Positions 39,801 to 54,800 of a stretch of 64,000 bases of DNA are shown piece after piece. Source of the DNA: Xestospongia muta (Eukaryota > Porifera > Demospongiae > Haplosclerida > Petrosiidae); NCBI GenBank assembly GCA_963693285.1, contig OY848918.1, positions 16,813,035 to 16,877,034 of the forward strand, given 5' to 3'. Each line of letters starts with the position of its first letter. Position 1 is the stretch's first letter. Made by a program: the position numbers and the translations under genes. The notes under the pieces are model-generated. The model did not search any database. It had not been told where the DNA came from and was given only the letters and a program-made list of their open reading frames with translations.

Positions 39801-42800
39801 TCTGTTTGGAATTGAAAAGGTCAGCTCACAAGGCATTTCTAAACAATCTTGCTTAATGGAGGATCTTCTTTTGTCCTTGACTGTACAGTGTATCATTATT
39901 GTGAGTCAAGAAGCTTGTCAAACTGCTTATCCCATTCTCTAATATGCTTTTTGTCTACATCATACTTCTTTGCTATAGCAGATACATTGCACTCCAGGTG
40001 AGTTCTCAGAGCATTGACAGCTTCCACTTCTACACCATGCATATGGAATAGTCATGTAAATTAATTATTCATAAGTTGGTGCTTACTACAAACTTTTTTT
40101 TGAAAAATCACGTGTAAGCGCTCACTCCTTTCAAATTCCAAATGAACTGTAACTGCCCATGGGTGCTTACTCGGGGAACTACGGTATCTACATGAAGACA
40201 ACAACTCTTGTGTATTGTACATTGTACAATAGACTACTCTCTTTTACATTGTAATGTAATAATTAAGTAAAATAGTAATAATTAATTATAGCAAACCTTA
40301 TAATTATAAATCAATCATAGGAATTTGGAGAATATAATAAATGTGACCTAATTTGGGAAAATCACACATGTTCCTCTAAATAGTTTCAAAACGAATCATT
40401 TTATACATACATATTGTACTAGATGTATACCATAATTGGTATCCAGGAAGACCAATCATAAAAGAACTTAGTAACCAAAATTGTTAAAAATCATGTACAA
40501 AAAGGCCGCATAGCAACCACATATACACAACAGTTTATTCAAAAGTTTTAGCACAACATGTGTAGTTTTGCCAAATAACATGACAAATGTCATATTAAGT
40601 ACATGTAAGTCTATAAGTATCAGTACAGTGGAACATTGGACTTATGAATAATGGAAACCTTACTAATAAAAACAAATAGTGTGGTCTAAAATGAATTCCT
40701 ATTTAATACACATTACTTGTTGACTCAGAAAATATGGAAACCTTTTGTATTATATATAATGAATGGTTTTTATGAGTGATAGTAGCAAAGAGTCATCACT
40801 TTTAATATCCAGTTTAGTGTTGCCATGATATATAAAAATCTATATCACATATCATGGATATTTATATCACGATATGTCACATATCATGATAAATTTTGAA
40901 ATTTTTATATTTGTAATAAATCAACAATTCTCGAACAGAAAAATTAACTGGTCTGCATGTTGTGGTGTTAAACAGTTTCTTTTTTCAGTAATTACATTAC
41001 CAGTGGTACTGAACAGGTGTTATGATGGAACACATGTAGCGACAAATGAAAAAAAAATTACGCATGATTCTACTCACGAGCCTATTTAAATAGGTGTGTT
41101 TTATATCAATAAAAAGTAATTTATATCGTGACTGTTTATACCGCGATATATCAATATTATCAATTATTGCGGCAGCACTAATCCAGTTAATGAATATATT
41201 GATTTCATGTGTTTAATAATAGATTAGTGAAATCACAAACATATAGTCTAATAGATCTTTATATGTATTGATATTATATTATAAAAAAATTCACTCAACA
41301 ACTTGTTGTCATAATTCTAACACTATATAAACAGAACTCCTTAAAACATTCATGATTATAAAGTTATGGTGGAGATTACATTCCAATATATGTTTAAACT
41401 GTAAGTAATATGAAGTAATTAACATAAATTATAAGGAATAAAATACATGAATTTTCACAGAAACAAGTACAGTATACATTTAGATTATACATTTAGAATA
41501 TAAATAGTCTGTGTTGACAAGTTATGTGATAAGTATGCTTTTCAAAGTACTGTATATTTCTGTGTGGGTGGAGTCAACAAGTCCTGTTGTACAATGTTAG
41601 AATGTTATGTAACTGTTACTCTAGTAACACAACCAACCTGTACAGAGTCTATGTTGACAAAAAAATAATAATAACAAAGTTTCTATATGTTAAGAAATAG
41701 TTTCCAATACTTGGCAGTGTTTTTATACTCAGTCTATAAGTATGATGTACCAGTGGTTTGTAATGTATGCTGTACTATCTTCATTGTTGTTATCAGATAA
41801 TAAAAGCTAACTATGAGAGTCACTAAGTCAAAAGTCTAATCAATGTCATTGTTTAATTGCTGGTACATGTTGTTAATAGAGTCTTCTTACTTCCCTAATC
41901 AATAAAGTCTTTATAGAATATAATTTCCTTAATAATTATTGATACTATATATCAACAAATACATACTGTGAATAATAAATGACATACTTAAAACTGACTG
42001 AGAAATTAAATGTTGCCAATAACAACCAGCCAACAAAATAGGGCATTATATAGAATGTGATCTCTGATAATAAGATATGTACTTTACATTGCTATCATGA
42101 GAGTATATATTATTTGTTCATGTTTTCTACACAAACATCTTACCACATTAGTCCCAGCTTACTCCTTGATTACCTCAAGAATACAGTTATGGTTTGTAGA
42201 GTACATCCTTTTGATTAATAAGTATTAAAGCTATAAAAGTTGTGACATTTTCATTTATCTACTGTTCTAATACAAAACATGAAAATATGAATTTATCCAC
42301 AATATGATCTATCATCAAGTACAAGCAAGCACCTGTTGTAAAAAATTATTTCTTGTACACAATGTGGACATTTTTCTATAAATCAAGCTTCCACTAACAT
42401 AACATTGTTTAAGTAAATTTATTACTATTATTATCAACAAGAATAAATCAAATAACAAACAAAATTCAACAATCTACAACTTTTTATAATTTTTTATAAT
42501 GTATGTTATGCAAGTCATGTAGATCACTTGTCCTATAGCCTCATAGTCTATTTGAAGTGCCTTAGCTTGTGCAGACAAGTATGATATTACATACTTGAGT
42601 ATACTTTAACATTTAATTGTCAGGTTTGTTGCATAAAATTTAAACATGCATTTTTGCTTACATAGTGTTATGTGGAGTAATAGAGAACTAACAATAGAAT
42701 GAATGTAATGAAATGATGCCAATACTCATATTATTAGATAGTGTAGGTTACCTGATATATATTGATAATAATTAGTCTTCCTTTTCATTTAACACCTGAT

Positions 42801-45800
42801 ATTGTGTATACTTAATTCCTATCATATTTAGCTATTATACAGCTATTGTATTATACTAGTTATAACTTGTTAATAATCTAAATTTTATGGAGCATGTACT
42901 TAGCAAATCACTTACTGTCATATATTGTATTATGAGACTGTATTGTAAATCTATAGGTAAAAGATATGTGACATAATATGACAAACATTTTAATTTCCAA
43001 ACATATCATAGCTAGTTATCATGAATACTACTGCTGACATCACATAAATTATCAACCTCTCTATACACATTAGTTTATAAACATTGAATTATTTTACCTA
43101 CCCTTTATAATGTACCATTAGTTGTAGTTATATATTATAAAGTGAATTGATCATAAATACTGATATCTACTTTATGTAGGACAATAATACTCCCCTTCAT
43201 TGGGCTGCTGGCAAGGGCCGCAATGATGTAGCTGATGTGCTAATAAAGTCTGGTGCATCACTGGATGCCATTAACAAAGTAAGTGTCTTCATTATTAAAC
43301 ATGTTGTCATTATTATGCATGACTGTATTTTGTATGTAATGTTGTTATTAATTCATGTAATTATGTAGTCATTTGTTGTTTTGTCACCTCATATAACTTT
43401 ATATATGGATTACACAAGACATAAAATCAAAATCATTCTAAATTATTGAGCATGTGGAAAGCAAAACCACACACAACATATATGTGACATACCTTCCACT
43501 TTAACCAATACATAACTAGAATACATTGCAACATTAATAAGAATCGTTGTGGATGATTATGCACTTTTTGAGCATGGAGTTCTCTATGGTATCATAGGCA
43601 TTAATTGATTCTATGAGAAAACAGTATTCATGATGATTATGAACTAGTTGAGGATAACGACGGTCGCTGGAATTCAGTACAATATCAACTGATTCCATGA
43701 GAAACAATATTGTCAACTTCTTTATATTTCTCTAGTAACAACTTAACTTTACCTTTGCATGACGTAAACCAAACTTTAAAGGCAGAGCCTATAGGTCCGA
43801 TAATCAGACTCGTTATTTTCCAACAATTGGTCTGGCAATCGAAACCACGCCTCAAAAAGTAAAACCACACCCACTCAATAAACATTTTTAATGATAAATG
43901 AACTGTAATCATAGATACTGCAATGAAGTGTCACAACTTATCAGTAATGATATAACAAGTTCGACAGTACATATATTTTCATCTAAACAGGAGCAGGAAA
44001 TTGTTTCTGGACTGACTTCAGCATTGTCTTCATTAATAAGAGAACCTTTAATTTCAGAATCAACAACATTGGCATCAACAAACCACTTCAAAATAACTAA
44101 GATATTTACTAATAAGTATGCTGTGTAATGAAGTACTTATTTTTCTTTTTTAGTGGGCATTTTCTTCATAAAAGGTATAGGCTTACCATGATTCTGACAT
44201 TTCCTTGGTAGACCTACAACAGTTAACCTTTGGCCTTCCACACTTCTTCAGTCTTGGTGGAATCATGATTGTAGCCAAACCTGTATGTATCACCATTGTC
44301 TTGTTCAAGTAAAAGCACCTCTTACCATTTAAGCATTCATTAGTATAAAATTTGTCTGATCCATCTTGATCTATTAAATTCATTGTTTCCCATTACATGG
44401 GTGGGCCCATGCGGGCAGGCAGATTCAATTAGTTAATAATGTGGTGTTCATTATTGTTTATTTTTTCGCATTCTGGCAACGTTATTACATACCACAGCAT
44501 TGATTTTTAATCACAATTGAGACTTGACCTCTAATGGTGGCTTACTGTCAGAAATCCATCCCAAATTCTTGGAGTTCGTCAATGAATCAATTTTAATGCC
44601 CACATCATTTAACAAAACAGAACAAACACCACTGAACAACAGAAGAGAGAATGACAGGACAAAATTTTACTGTACAAAAGAAGGAGCATACAAATAAACA
44701 TACAACAGAAGGAAATGAGAATAAGAGATTCAAGGAATGTTAATATTTGGAGTTCATCCAGCCAGAGAATGTAATTGTACAACAGAGAATAACTATACAA
44801 CAGAAGGAACACATGAAAATGAGTATATGTATAAGAGAGCCAAAGAATGCATTTATTGTACAACACAGGGAACATAAGAAAAGGTACATTGTATAAGAAA
44901 GAGTCAGAGAATGATATTGACCACAACAAAAGGAACATTTACAGAAGTAAAAAGTATAAGCGAGATAGGAGGAGAAAAAGAAATGTATTATGTACTTCAG
45001 TACATTAAAATTATTTCTTTTTGGTAAACAAACGAATTCTTTTGATACTGGTAACGAGCGTAACAGGAAAACATGACGATGGCCATCAATGTACCAAAAT
45101 GTCTGCACAGCAACCGAACAAGCTTAGTACCAGATGTATCTACCTCATCAGCATTGAACTTCAGCCCTTTTGATGTAATGAAACTTATGATGTCATTGTA
45201 TAATTTGTCCTTTCGATTCCTTTCTGTGATTGGCTGTAAACTGGAGTCAGGTGGTTGATGCTCCTGGAGATACATTTGTCAGGCGGAGTCCATTGAAACA
45301 TCAAAAGCATTGACTGTTGACTCACGTGAGACAGACGTTGTTGTACTTTCAGTTTTCCCATTCACACATACACAATACTTTTAAAACCTGCCAAAAGATG
45401 ATATGACAGGCTGAATGAGCAATGCTGAATCAACAGGGTCCAAAGAGTCCTTCTAAGGTCCAACATTCGATGACAATAGTTCGTAAATATGAGGTGACGA
45501 CCCAGGTATTTTCGGCCGTATTACAGAGGTGAAGAAATCTAGAAACGTATACTCAAGTTCTGGGATTTGAGTAATCATCCAGGGTATCAGCATTCTCTTA
45601 AAAGACGGCAGAAAAACCGAAACATTGGCAAAATCAGCCATTATATTTAAACAAAAATAATGAACAAAACCTAATAATGAAGCGGCAGGCCATGTCACGC
45701 AGGTGGGTAATGGGAAACAATGAATTTAATTGGAATGGCCTTATCATCAGTTAAATAAACTTATTTCCAGCTGGACATTGCTGCTTTATGGTACTAAATA

Positions 45801-48800
45801 GAGGAAGATAACAAGACTTACACAATGTCTTGAATTTGCCCTGCACTCACATTTGGTTAGATCTCAAACCATTCCCTTTGTTTTGTAGTCTTTACAACCG
45901 AATGAGCACGAGAGATTAATACTATGATAGCGTAGGTCCTCGTTTGCCCCTTCTACTTTCTTTGGCACTCATTTTCTAGCAGCTTCAAGAGTTCTTGAAA
46001 CTCTGTGTACTAGCTGTACAGCATTTGTTCTCTTATTACGTTTTTTTTTCTTTCTATCTCGGCATAAGACGCAAACGTTTCACCAACAACAAACGACATT
46101 CTTTCATAAGTGGCCATGATTGATGTTGGTGTAGTGTTACGTTTATGAGGCGTAGTTTGGTTTGCCGGACCAATAGCTACAAAGTAACGGGTCCTGTTAC
46201 TGAACCTATAGCCACTGCCAACTTTAAACGAGTTACTAAATTTAGCAGCCATAAACAATTATAGAATTATAGAATCTATTGAAAGTGTCTTACTTTCCCA
46301 ATCCTGCTCAACTTACTTTTACCAATTACAGAAATGTCAACATCCCAGTGATTCAATTGATCAATAAAACTTGTTATTTGAATTGTGGTCAAGTCAATGA
46401 AACAAATGTCAATTCATGCTGGAACTCGTTTTCCAATACCAAGGCACATGCTATCACTTGCATCAATCCAAGAAAACTCTGATAAATACCCAACAAGTGT
46501 GACATATTTTTTTACAACTGATTCTACAGCTACTCAAGTAACAATATTTGACAACCAAGGTACAATTGGAAGTACCAAAGTATTGAATAAATGACAATCT
46601 CAGCCCACCTTCACTACAATGTATCTTATTATATTTACCAAATACAATGTGAACAATCTCAAAGTTTAGATCTAATGAGTACAATCAATCAACTGGTGTA
46701 TATTATATACTTGGTGCAACATTAGTGTCATTTTGACAGCTCTCGACACAGGCTGGTACTATTGTAAGAGGGAATAAAGAGTTGTGGATACAATATTATA
46801 AAACATAGTTGATCAAAGACATTATAACATTACCAGGCATTAATGTTATCAGATTTATGCCTAGGTCTGTAAACAAATATTTATCTGGTGGTAAGTACAA
46901 CAGGCTCATTGTTGTGTTATTTGTAAAGCCTGTTTATCTGGCTAACAGCTTCAACTGAATCACCAATAATCCACAAATAGAGAATTAGTTATCTACTCTA
47001 ATACTTTTTACTGAGTGCATTTGTTAAGCAACTTCAGGCAAATTTTTTCTGTTAGAGCATTCAAATTGGGCCCAGTTTATAGGGCTTCTTCGTGCACTTA
47101 TTGACTAAAGGACATGTCGCTCCTTTAATCTATGCATTTCAGCACATACAAGATTATTCTCAATGTTCAACCATCAGTTAACTACATCACATTCCAGTGG
47201 AACACTGAAAATGCTAATGGTTTTAACAACTTTCCTCCATCATCTTAAACTTCTACTGACATCATATGGCTCAATCGCAATATTGGTTGCACATTATATA
47301 TTATTCAAACCAACTTGGAATGGCATGCCAGAGTAAGTGAGAGGGTAGAGAGGGCACCTATAAACCTTGTCTACAAAATATTATATATAACAAGTACATA
47401 GGTGAAGTAGACTGTGGGGATCTGGTCCATGGCTATTACAATTGTAAAATCAAATCACACAAGTTATATAAATATATAGTCTTCATTCTGTTCAATGTTA
47501 CCATCATGAATACATACATTTTACACAAACGCTATCACAACCAGCAACATTTAAAACATAAAAGAGTTCTATGTTCAGCTAGCAAAAGAGTTGATAGGTA
47601 ACTATTGTAGTTGACTAAGATGTGGTGACAGTTGAAGACCTATTCATCAACTATCTCTTTGTCATTTTCCTATGAAGAGAAGAGATGACAACAACAAGTT
47701 GAAAAGAGGTCAATACTCTTACCACAATGCAGTTCACCACACTCATGTTGATGGTTCCTGTCACTTCCTGGTATTATAGAGAGTGTGATGTTTGGCTTTT
47801 TCATACTGGTGATACTAAAGATTGCTTTCTAATTTGGCACACATTGGCTACAACAATCACGACCAATTGTCACTATTGTATGAGCAGAAACAGAAAAATT
47901 TTAATGTATACATACTGCTTAATAATACTCTATAGTTCAAAAACCTACGTTATTTCGAGTGTTTCTAGGTTTGAAAAGACATAACAATGCCTTCAGTAGT
48001 ATGTATTGCAGCTTAGATTCAGCGATCCACTTGCTTTAGCTTGGTGTACGAAAAAGTGCTTTACTCTCACGCTACTATATCTCCGTCGTAGTAATGTCTA
48101 CAGCCAACTTTCAAGATATAGATGTCTACTTCTCGAACTCATCTTCCTTCTGAACGAACCTTCTCTATACCAATCTGCCTAGTTCTTTCAGTAAAACGCA
48201 CTCTTTGCTGGTCAACCTAAAAGGTCATTTTCTAATTTTTCTTGAAATAAATTTCGCTGTCACGTGTATTTGCGCCATTTTGCGGTTTAATAGAATTTCA
48301 CATATAATCGGTTAATCAAGTGGAAGGGCAACAAAGACATTGCAAGGATACTATCACCCAAAGCTGTCAATTTTAATAGAAAGATTCAAGATTCAATATC
48401 ATGTCGTCAACAGGGAGAGTAGTTGATGTTGATGAAGAGTAAATTTCTACATTTGTCGCAGCACTAAGGCAGCTTATGGAATTTTGTGATACATTTCTAT
48501 GGGATATTTGAATGTTGCAACAGTGTCTATGGGTTTGAAGTTAATCTTACCTTTCAGGAGTGGATACAGCTCAACATAAGGATACCACTGGTCTCATAAA
48601 GGCCACTGTCTCCATTCCCTGTTACTGTTGTAAGTAAAAAGGTCTCTGCTCCTAAAACTTCACATTCACCTACATAAAACTATTAGCCTCAAGGTACCAA
48701 ATCAAATGAAGTTGTGTATAGAGAACGTATTCATAACATAGTTCTATCAAAGCTATCCTCCATCATATTTCTGTAGGAAAACTTTCCTACCAGTTGTGAT

Positions 48801-51800
48801 TTAAAATAAGAACAGATAGAGAACAAAACTACTCAAGCCAACAAAGGAAGTCTGACCATTATTTGGAGAATCAGAAGGAGTTCTAGCCATTACCTGAGGT
48901 ATCGAATGTTTATTCTCTACATTTAATGTAACTACTCATACTAAAGAAGGATGTCTGGCCTTTATCTGGGGAATCAAAGCTCATTCTTTACCTTGATCTC
49001 AACTACTCAAGATTAGAAAAGGAAGTCTGGCCATTTTCTATGGAATCAAAAGTTCATTTTCTACCTCAAACTCAACTACTCAACTCTAGAGAAAGCATTG
49101 TGGCCATTATCTGGGGAATCAAAGTTCATTCTTTACCTCTAACTCAATTACTCAACCCTAAAGAAAGAAGTATCTGCGGAATTAAAAGTTCATTTAGTAC
49201 TTTCAAAATACTACTCAGCCCTAAAGAAGGAAGTCAGAAGTTCATTCTTTACCTCGAATACAATTACTCAACTCTAGAAGGAAGTCTGACCATTACCTGG
49301 AGAATAAAAATCAATCTATACTTCTAACGCAACTACTCAACCCTAGAAGGAATTTTGAAAAAAATATTATCATGAATACCACTGCTGACAACACATAGAG
49401 TAATAACCTCTCTATATACATTAGTGAAATAATATTGAGTTATTTTACCTATCCTTTGTAATGTATCATTAGATGTAGCTGTATATTCTATAGTCAATTG
49501 ATCATAAATACTGACATATCTTTTATGTAGTTCAAGAGAACTCCTCTTAACTGGGCTGCTTACTGGGGCAATTCTGAAACAGCTCATATACTTATTAAAG
49601 CTGGTGCATCACTGGATCCTATTGACAAAGTAAGTATTTCCATTATTTAAATATGTTGTTATTATTATTCATGACTGTATTTTGTATGTAATGTTGTTAT
49701 TAATACATGTAATTATGTAGATATTTGTGGTTTAATCATCTCCTATAAGTTCTTATATGAACATTCCTAAAATAACTACACAGATGAAAGTGATTATTGT
49801 AATAGCTAATGCTAACACAAGATGACATAATGACTACAAAAACTAAAGTGCCAATTTATTCCCTTAGAAGGTGATGCCTACTTTAATTACTTTACTAGCA
49901 AGTCAGCTGAATATTGGGAGAACTTTGACAGATTTTCTATCCATAGAACAAATTGATTTTGGTTGCAATAGATATACAAGTAGTACCTTCATTTATTATA
50001 AACATTTGAAGGTTAATTCAAGCAAGCTTTAATAGTTACAGTTAGACAAAATTTACAGTATAGGCTATGTCACAGATTTATAACATCAGGATATTCCTAA
50101 TGATTATTGTTATCACATATTCATCACATCTGCCAACTAAGGGATATAATTGAAATATGTTTGCTAGTGTCAGATATTATAAGGAAATCATTGCTTCAAT
50201 GTATAGTATAGTACTAATGTGTTTATAATTGTGTATCTACTTGTTGTTTTATCATCTAACATTGATTGTTTTATCATGTAAGCAATATTAACAAACTAAA
50301 AATAATAAATACTCTATCAACTCTGATTATTAACTGTGCTTATAATATAATCATTATTACATCTGTTGTTTGTTTAGCTGAAAGCTCTTTACTCTAGTTA
50401 TATAGGTCTTGGTAAAATCGAACAATCATAAAGAGTTATGTTGAGATACCTTTAGTGCTTTTTATGTCTCTAACAATCAGTGATATAGTAGACTATGTTA
50501 TCATTATTGTATTATAGTGTGCTTTAACAATGCTATGAACTTAAACATTGGTTGTCTGCTGGTATTACAACATTTGTAGTTTCTGAATTCAACTTGCTGC
50601 TAATCACAGAGACAGTAAGTAGCTTTGGGTTCTAAAAGTGCAAAAGCCTTCATTGAGAAGCAGATTTGCAAAACTAAGTAAAAAGATAAAACAATGACAG
50701 CATACCACTTGAGGTCTGTCTATTTGTTTATGTACATTCAACTACTACCTATTATTACAACATATGAGGTGCTAATAATACCATATATAAGCTAAAATGA
50801 CATTACCTAACATATGTCACAATATAAACAACATGTCTATACAACCCTAGCACTAACTATAATTAGAGTCAGTGTCATCACTATGTTTATTCCATGATAT
50901 AAATTAAATGTTTTGACATTCTAAGTGATAGCATAGAGAATGTACAAGGATACTGTTTATTACTTGCAGAAATATGCTCTGATATTTACATTGAGAGAAT
51001 AATTAGACTTGTATAATAGATTCTTCAGTTTGTTAGTGACTTCTTACAACATGACATATGAGTGAATCTTTACAAACTACTGCTTGTATTAATCCTAACA
51101 TTTTATATAACTATACTGGCATCTTTGTTGTGATGATTATTGATTTGTCCTGCTAGTGGTCAGCATAATCAACAGTAGACATCACTTACAAAGTAGTTCA
51201 CTCAGTATTGTCACTACCAGATCTTTAGTGTGTTAATTTAATTTATTTTATGGTACACACCTTAGTAGCATTATACTATATACATTCCTGTAAATAGTTT
51301 ACATTGAATGTTTAATCTACAATAAATTATGCACTTCCTTTAAGTCTAGTATTTTACAGTATTTGTGTGAAAACTGTATGCATTACAATTTTAAAGATGT
51401 TTTTGAATCCCCTTCCCACTATTATTCAAGCTCTATCATAAGATATGTTTATTATAGATGTTCATCTTATAATTTCTTTTATCACATAGGATGGACTTAG
51501 CCCCTTACATGATGCCTGCTGTAAAGGGAATGTAAAATGTGTTGAAATATTACTGATATGTGGTGCAGATGCAACCATAAAGAATAATAAGGGCCAAACA
51601 CCTGCTGACATGGTAAAACCTGATGATGTCAATAAAGAGAAAATTCTACAACTAATTGACAAGTCACTACATGGTCAGTGTATAGTTCTATACTAATGTA
51701 GTTCATTGTTATTTTCTGTACATTAGAATGTACTTACAATAAATGTCAATACAGTGATAATAATGTAACCTAGTAACATGATGTATACTGCTAGTAATAA

Positions 51801-54800
51801 CAGTGTCACTTTATACATGACTATACAATCTGTACAAACTGATAATCAAGGATTACAAGTAAACACTCAGTACTATGATCAAACACTTGTCTTGACTTCA
51901 CTAGTCACATATGTATGTATAAATTATATTGAAAGTAGTCATATGAAAATGTACTGTATTAATAACAGATCAAACAAATTATTAAGTACAGATATTGTTT
52001 GGTAACCTATTGAAAGTTATTAAGAAATCATTGTTTTGACTGTTAAAGATATGTTAGTTATAATAAACAGATTAATATCATAACATGGCTTTGAAGATAA
52101 TTGACATTCCATTTATCAAATTATAAACTACAGAGACTCATACAGTATAATGTTATGACATAATACATTCACACCAGTTGACAATGCAATCCTTAACCAT
52201 GAGTGTACCATTATTATTGTATCAATATGAAGGCTAACATATAGTGTTATACAGTATCACAGTAATAGTTATATAAACATTTTCCTATTTCCTTTATAGA
52301 TTATACTGGTTTACTTTACAAGGCACTCAAAGAAGGCCGAATTCGATGCAAGTACTCTAAGTTATCACTGTCTGGAGCTCCTGGGACAGGAAAATCATCT
52401 ATCATGAAACTTTTATTAAATCTCCCACCACCTACCCTTCATCATAGCACCTCTGTAGCCACTGCTCCTGAAGTAAGAAGAATAGAGACTGCAAGTCTCA
52501 TTGCAGGAAGTGAGTCAACCGATTCGTCTTTTACCAGTCAATTTTGGGAAGAAATTAATACTCCATATGTAAAACGTATGATTGCCAAAGCCATTAAAAT
52601 TGGAGTCCCATCTTCTTCTGTTGATTCCACTACACAACATGAGGATAGCAACAGTTCATCTGATGATGATGGTTCACAAGAAGAAACACAACAAGACCTC
52701 GATCAAGTCACCTCAGTTTCTCCTTCAAAGCCAACACCTCCACCTGTTGCACAAACAGTAAATGAGATTGCTGAAATCATGCCTACTGTAAAAGAATCTC
52801 CTGAGCTATTCAACTCTCATTGGATTTATTGTGTAGATTCAGGTGGACAAGCAGCCTTTTTGGATATTGCTCCCGCAATATTACGCTACAGTCCAGTTAA
52901 TATTCTCACACAAAAGCTAAACGAGAAGCTTGAAGATAAGCCAAAATTTTTTTTCAACTTTAAGGGTCAAGAGATTGGAACCCCTGTAGAGCGAGAAATC
53001 ACTAATTTACAACTACTTGAGTCTTCTTTTCGTTCGCTAGCGTCTATAGATCAGCCTGATTTGCGCAAAATTCACATTAAGTTTTCACATGCAGCGCCTT
53101 GCCTTCTTGTTCTTGGTACGTTTTTTGATAAAGTAACAGAATGCGTGGGCGAATCTTTGGAGGAAAAGAACGCTCGTTTGTGGTCAACCTTAAGTCAATT
53201 CCGAGGTGTGTATATGAATTACTGTGAAGCCAAAAAGGAAATAATATTTCCTGTCAACACAACAGCCAGAGGTGAGCCTGAAATGAAAATTGCAGAGAGA
53301 ATTCGTACAATTGTTAGCCAATCTTATATTGAGGCTGAAATTCCAGCAAGATGGTTCTTGTTTAAGCTTGAGTTAGAGGATCTTCAGAAAATTACCAAAT
53401 CAATGGTTGTCAATAAAAGGGAATGCTTTAGGATAGGCTTGACTCTTGAGATGGATCGGAAAGACATCGAAGCTTCGTTACTGTACTATCATGATTTAAC
53501 CATTTTCTTGTATTTTCCAGCTGTGTTGCCTGATGTGGTTTTTCTGCACCCACAGCCCCTTTTTAATAAGCTCTCAGAATTAATCAGTATTTCTTTTGCT
53601 GATGCTGTTACCCAATTAGAAGAAATGAACATAGTTCTTCCCGGAAATGCTCATCTTCAGCTCAAGGCTGAAGGTATTTTTACACGAGAGCTACTCAATC
53701 GTCTTCCTGATGGTATTTCACCTGATTTTACACCAGATGATTTCTTTAAATTAATGGAGGATATATTCGTGATTGCTCCATTACCTGAAAAAGGCAAGTT
53801 TTTTCTACCAAGTGTTTTACCCACAACCTCATGTTTAGATGGTATTAGAGATCCATTTAATAAAAGCATTGATTGTTTTGTTTTCACATGGGATACAAAG
53901 CCAATTCCTCAAGGTCTTTTTCCTGCTTTGGTTGTGGGTCTCCTTAAACGACATGTCACACCACATTTTAACCTTCATCAACCGTCAGAGTATGAATTGC
54001 AGTATCGTAATGCTATTCGCTTAACATGTATTGGTCCTGGAGGAGCAGTTTTACTTGTCGATGCTATCTACTGGATGGAGGTATACTATTCTGGTCCTCC
54101 AACAAAGTGCTCTACTATCATAGATGTCATTCTTGAAGCAATCAAAGATGTAGTCACAAAATTTCAATATAAGCCATTTCTCTCAATGCCTCAGGAACGT
54201 TTCCTTTGCTCTATTTGTTCACATCCAGCAGACCATCTGTGTCGTCCAGACGAAGACAAGACAATACTTACTTGCTGTAAAGATGGCATGTCAACAAAAG
54301 ATATCAATCGAGCACGACAGCTTCCCTGGATTGATAAAAACGTAGCTACTGCTACTGCTAGAGTTAAGAACGAACTTGGTAAGATAATTTACTTAAGAGT
54401 GTGTACACCTAATTTATTCCTTGGTTTTATTACGCTTTACTGTGATTGCTTTAATCCAAAGGAGACATGAATGATCTGAACTTGTGTTATTACTGTGTAT
54501 GTAGACATTGATGCCCATATTAGTACAATAGTTGACAGAGGAGATGTACCAGAGAATTTTGTATTGTTATAAGAGAGTGAGAGTGAAGGAGACAGAAGTA
54601 TATGTGTCTTTTATTGAAACTATGAATGTATGATAAAATAAATGAACACATTTAGAATGTCTTTTCACAAGTATAATGTATATTTATGCATTTCATAATG
54701 ATATTATAAGTTCAATCTGAACATAGTTCAATGTCAAAGATGCTATGTCTGTCTTTTGTATTGACAACAATCTTGTAGACATCCTCTTTTTATTATAATA

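Larger units (their letters stand above)
36501..43278. repeat. right arm of the large inverted repeat
   Basis: Mirror of 26880-35987. It lacks the left arm's 2.8 kb at 27,215-30,040 and has its own 374-bp hAT-like insertion at 40,807-41,188. Confidence 0.9.

Noticed and set aside
44609..45108. Overlapping minus-strand frames rich in Phe, Leu and Cys
   Set aside because: They come from imperfect tandem repeats and lack splice or family support.
49040..49327. 95-codon frame with repeated phrases
   Set aside because: It is a translation of the degenerate minisatellite at 48830-49350.
52404..54470. A separate 688-residue gene starting at ATG 52404 and ending at 54470
   Set aside because: The Walker A motif lies upstream of that ATG in the same open exon, a clean acceptor at 52300 matches the previous exon's phase, and a GTAAGA donor at 54379 precedes the stop.
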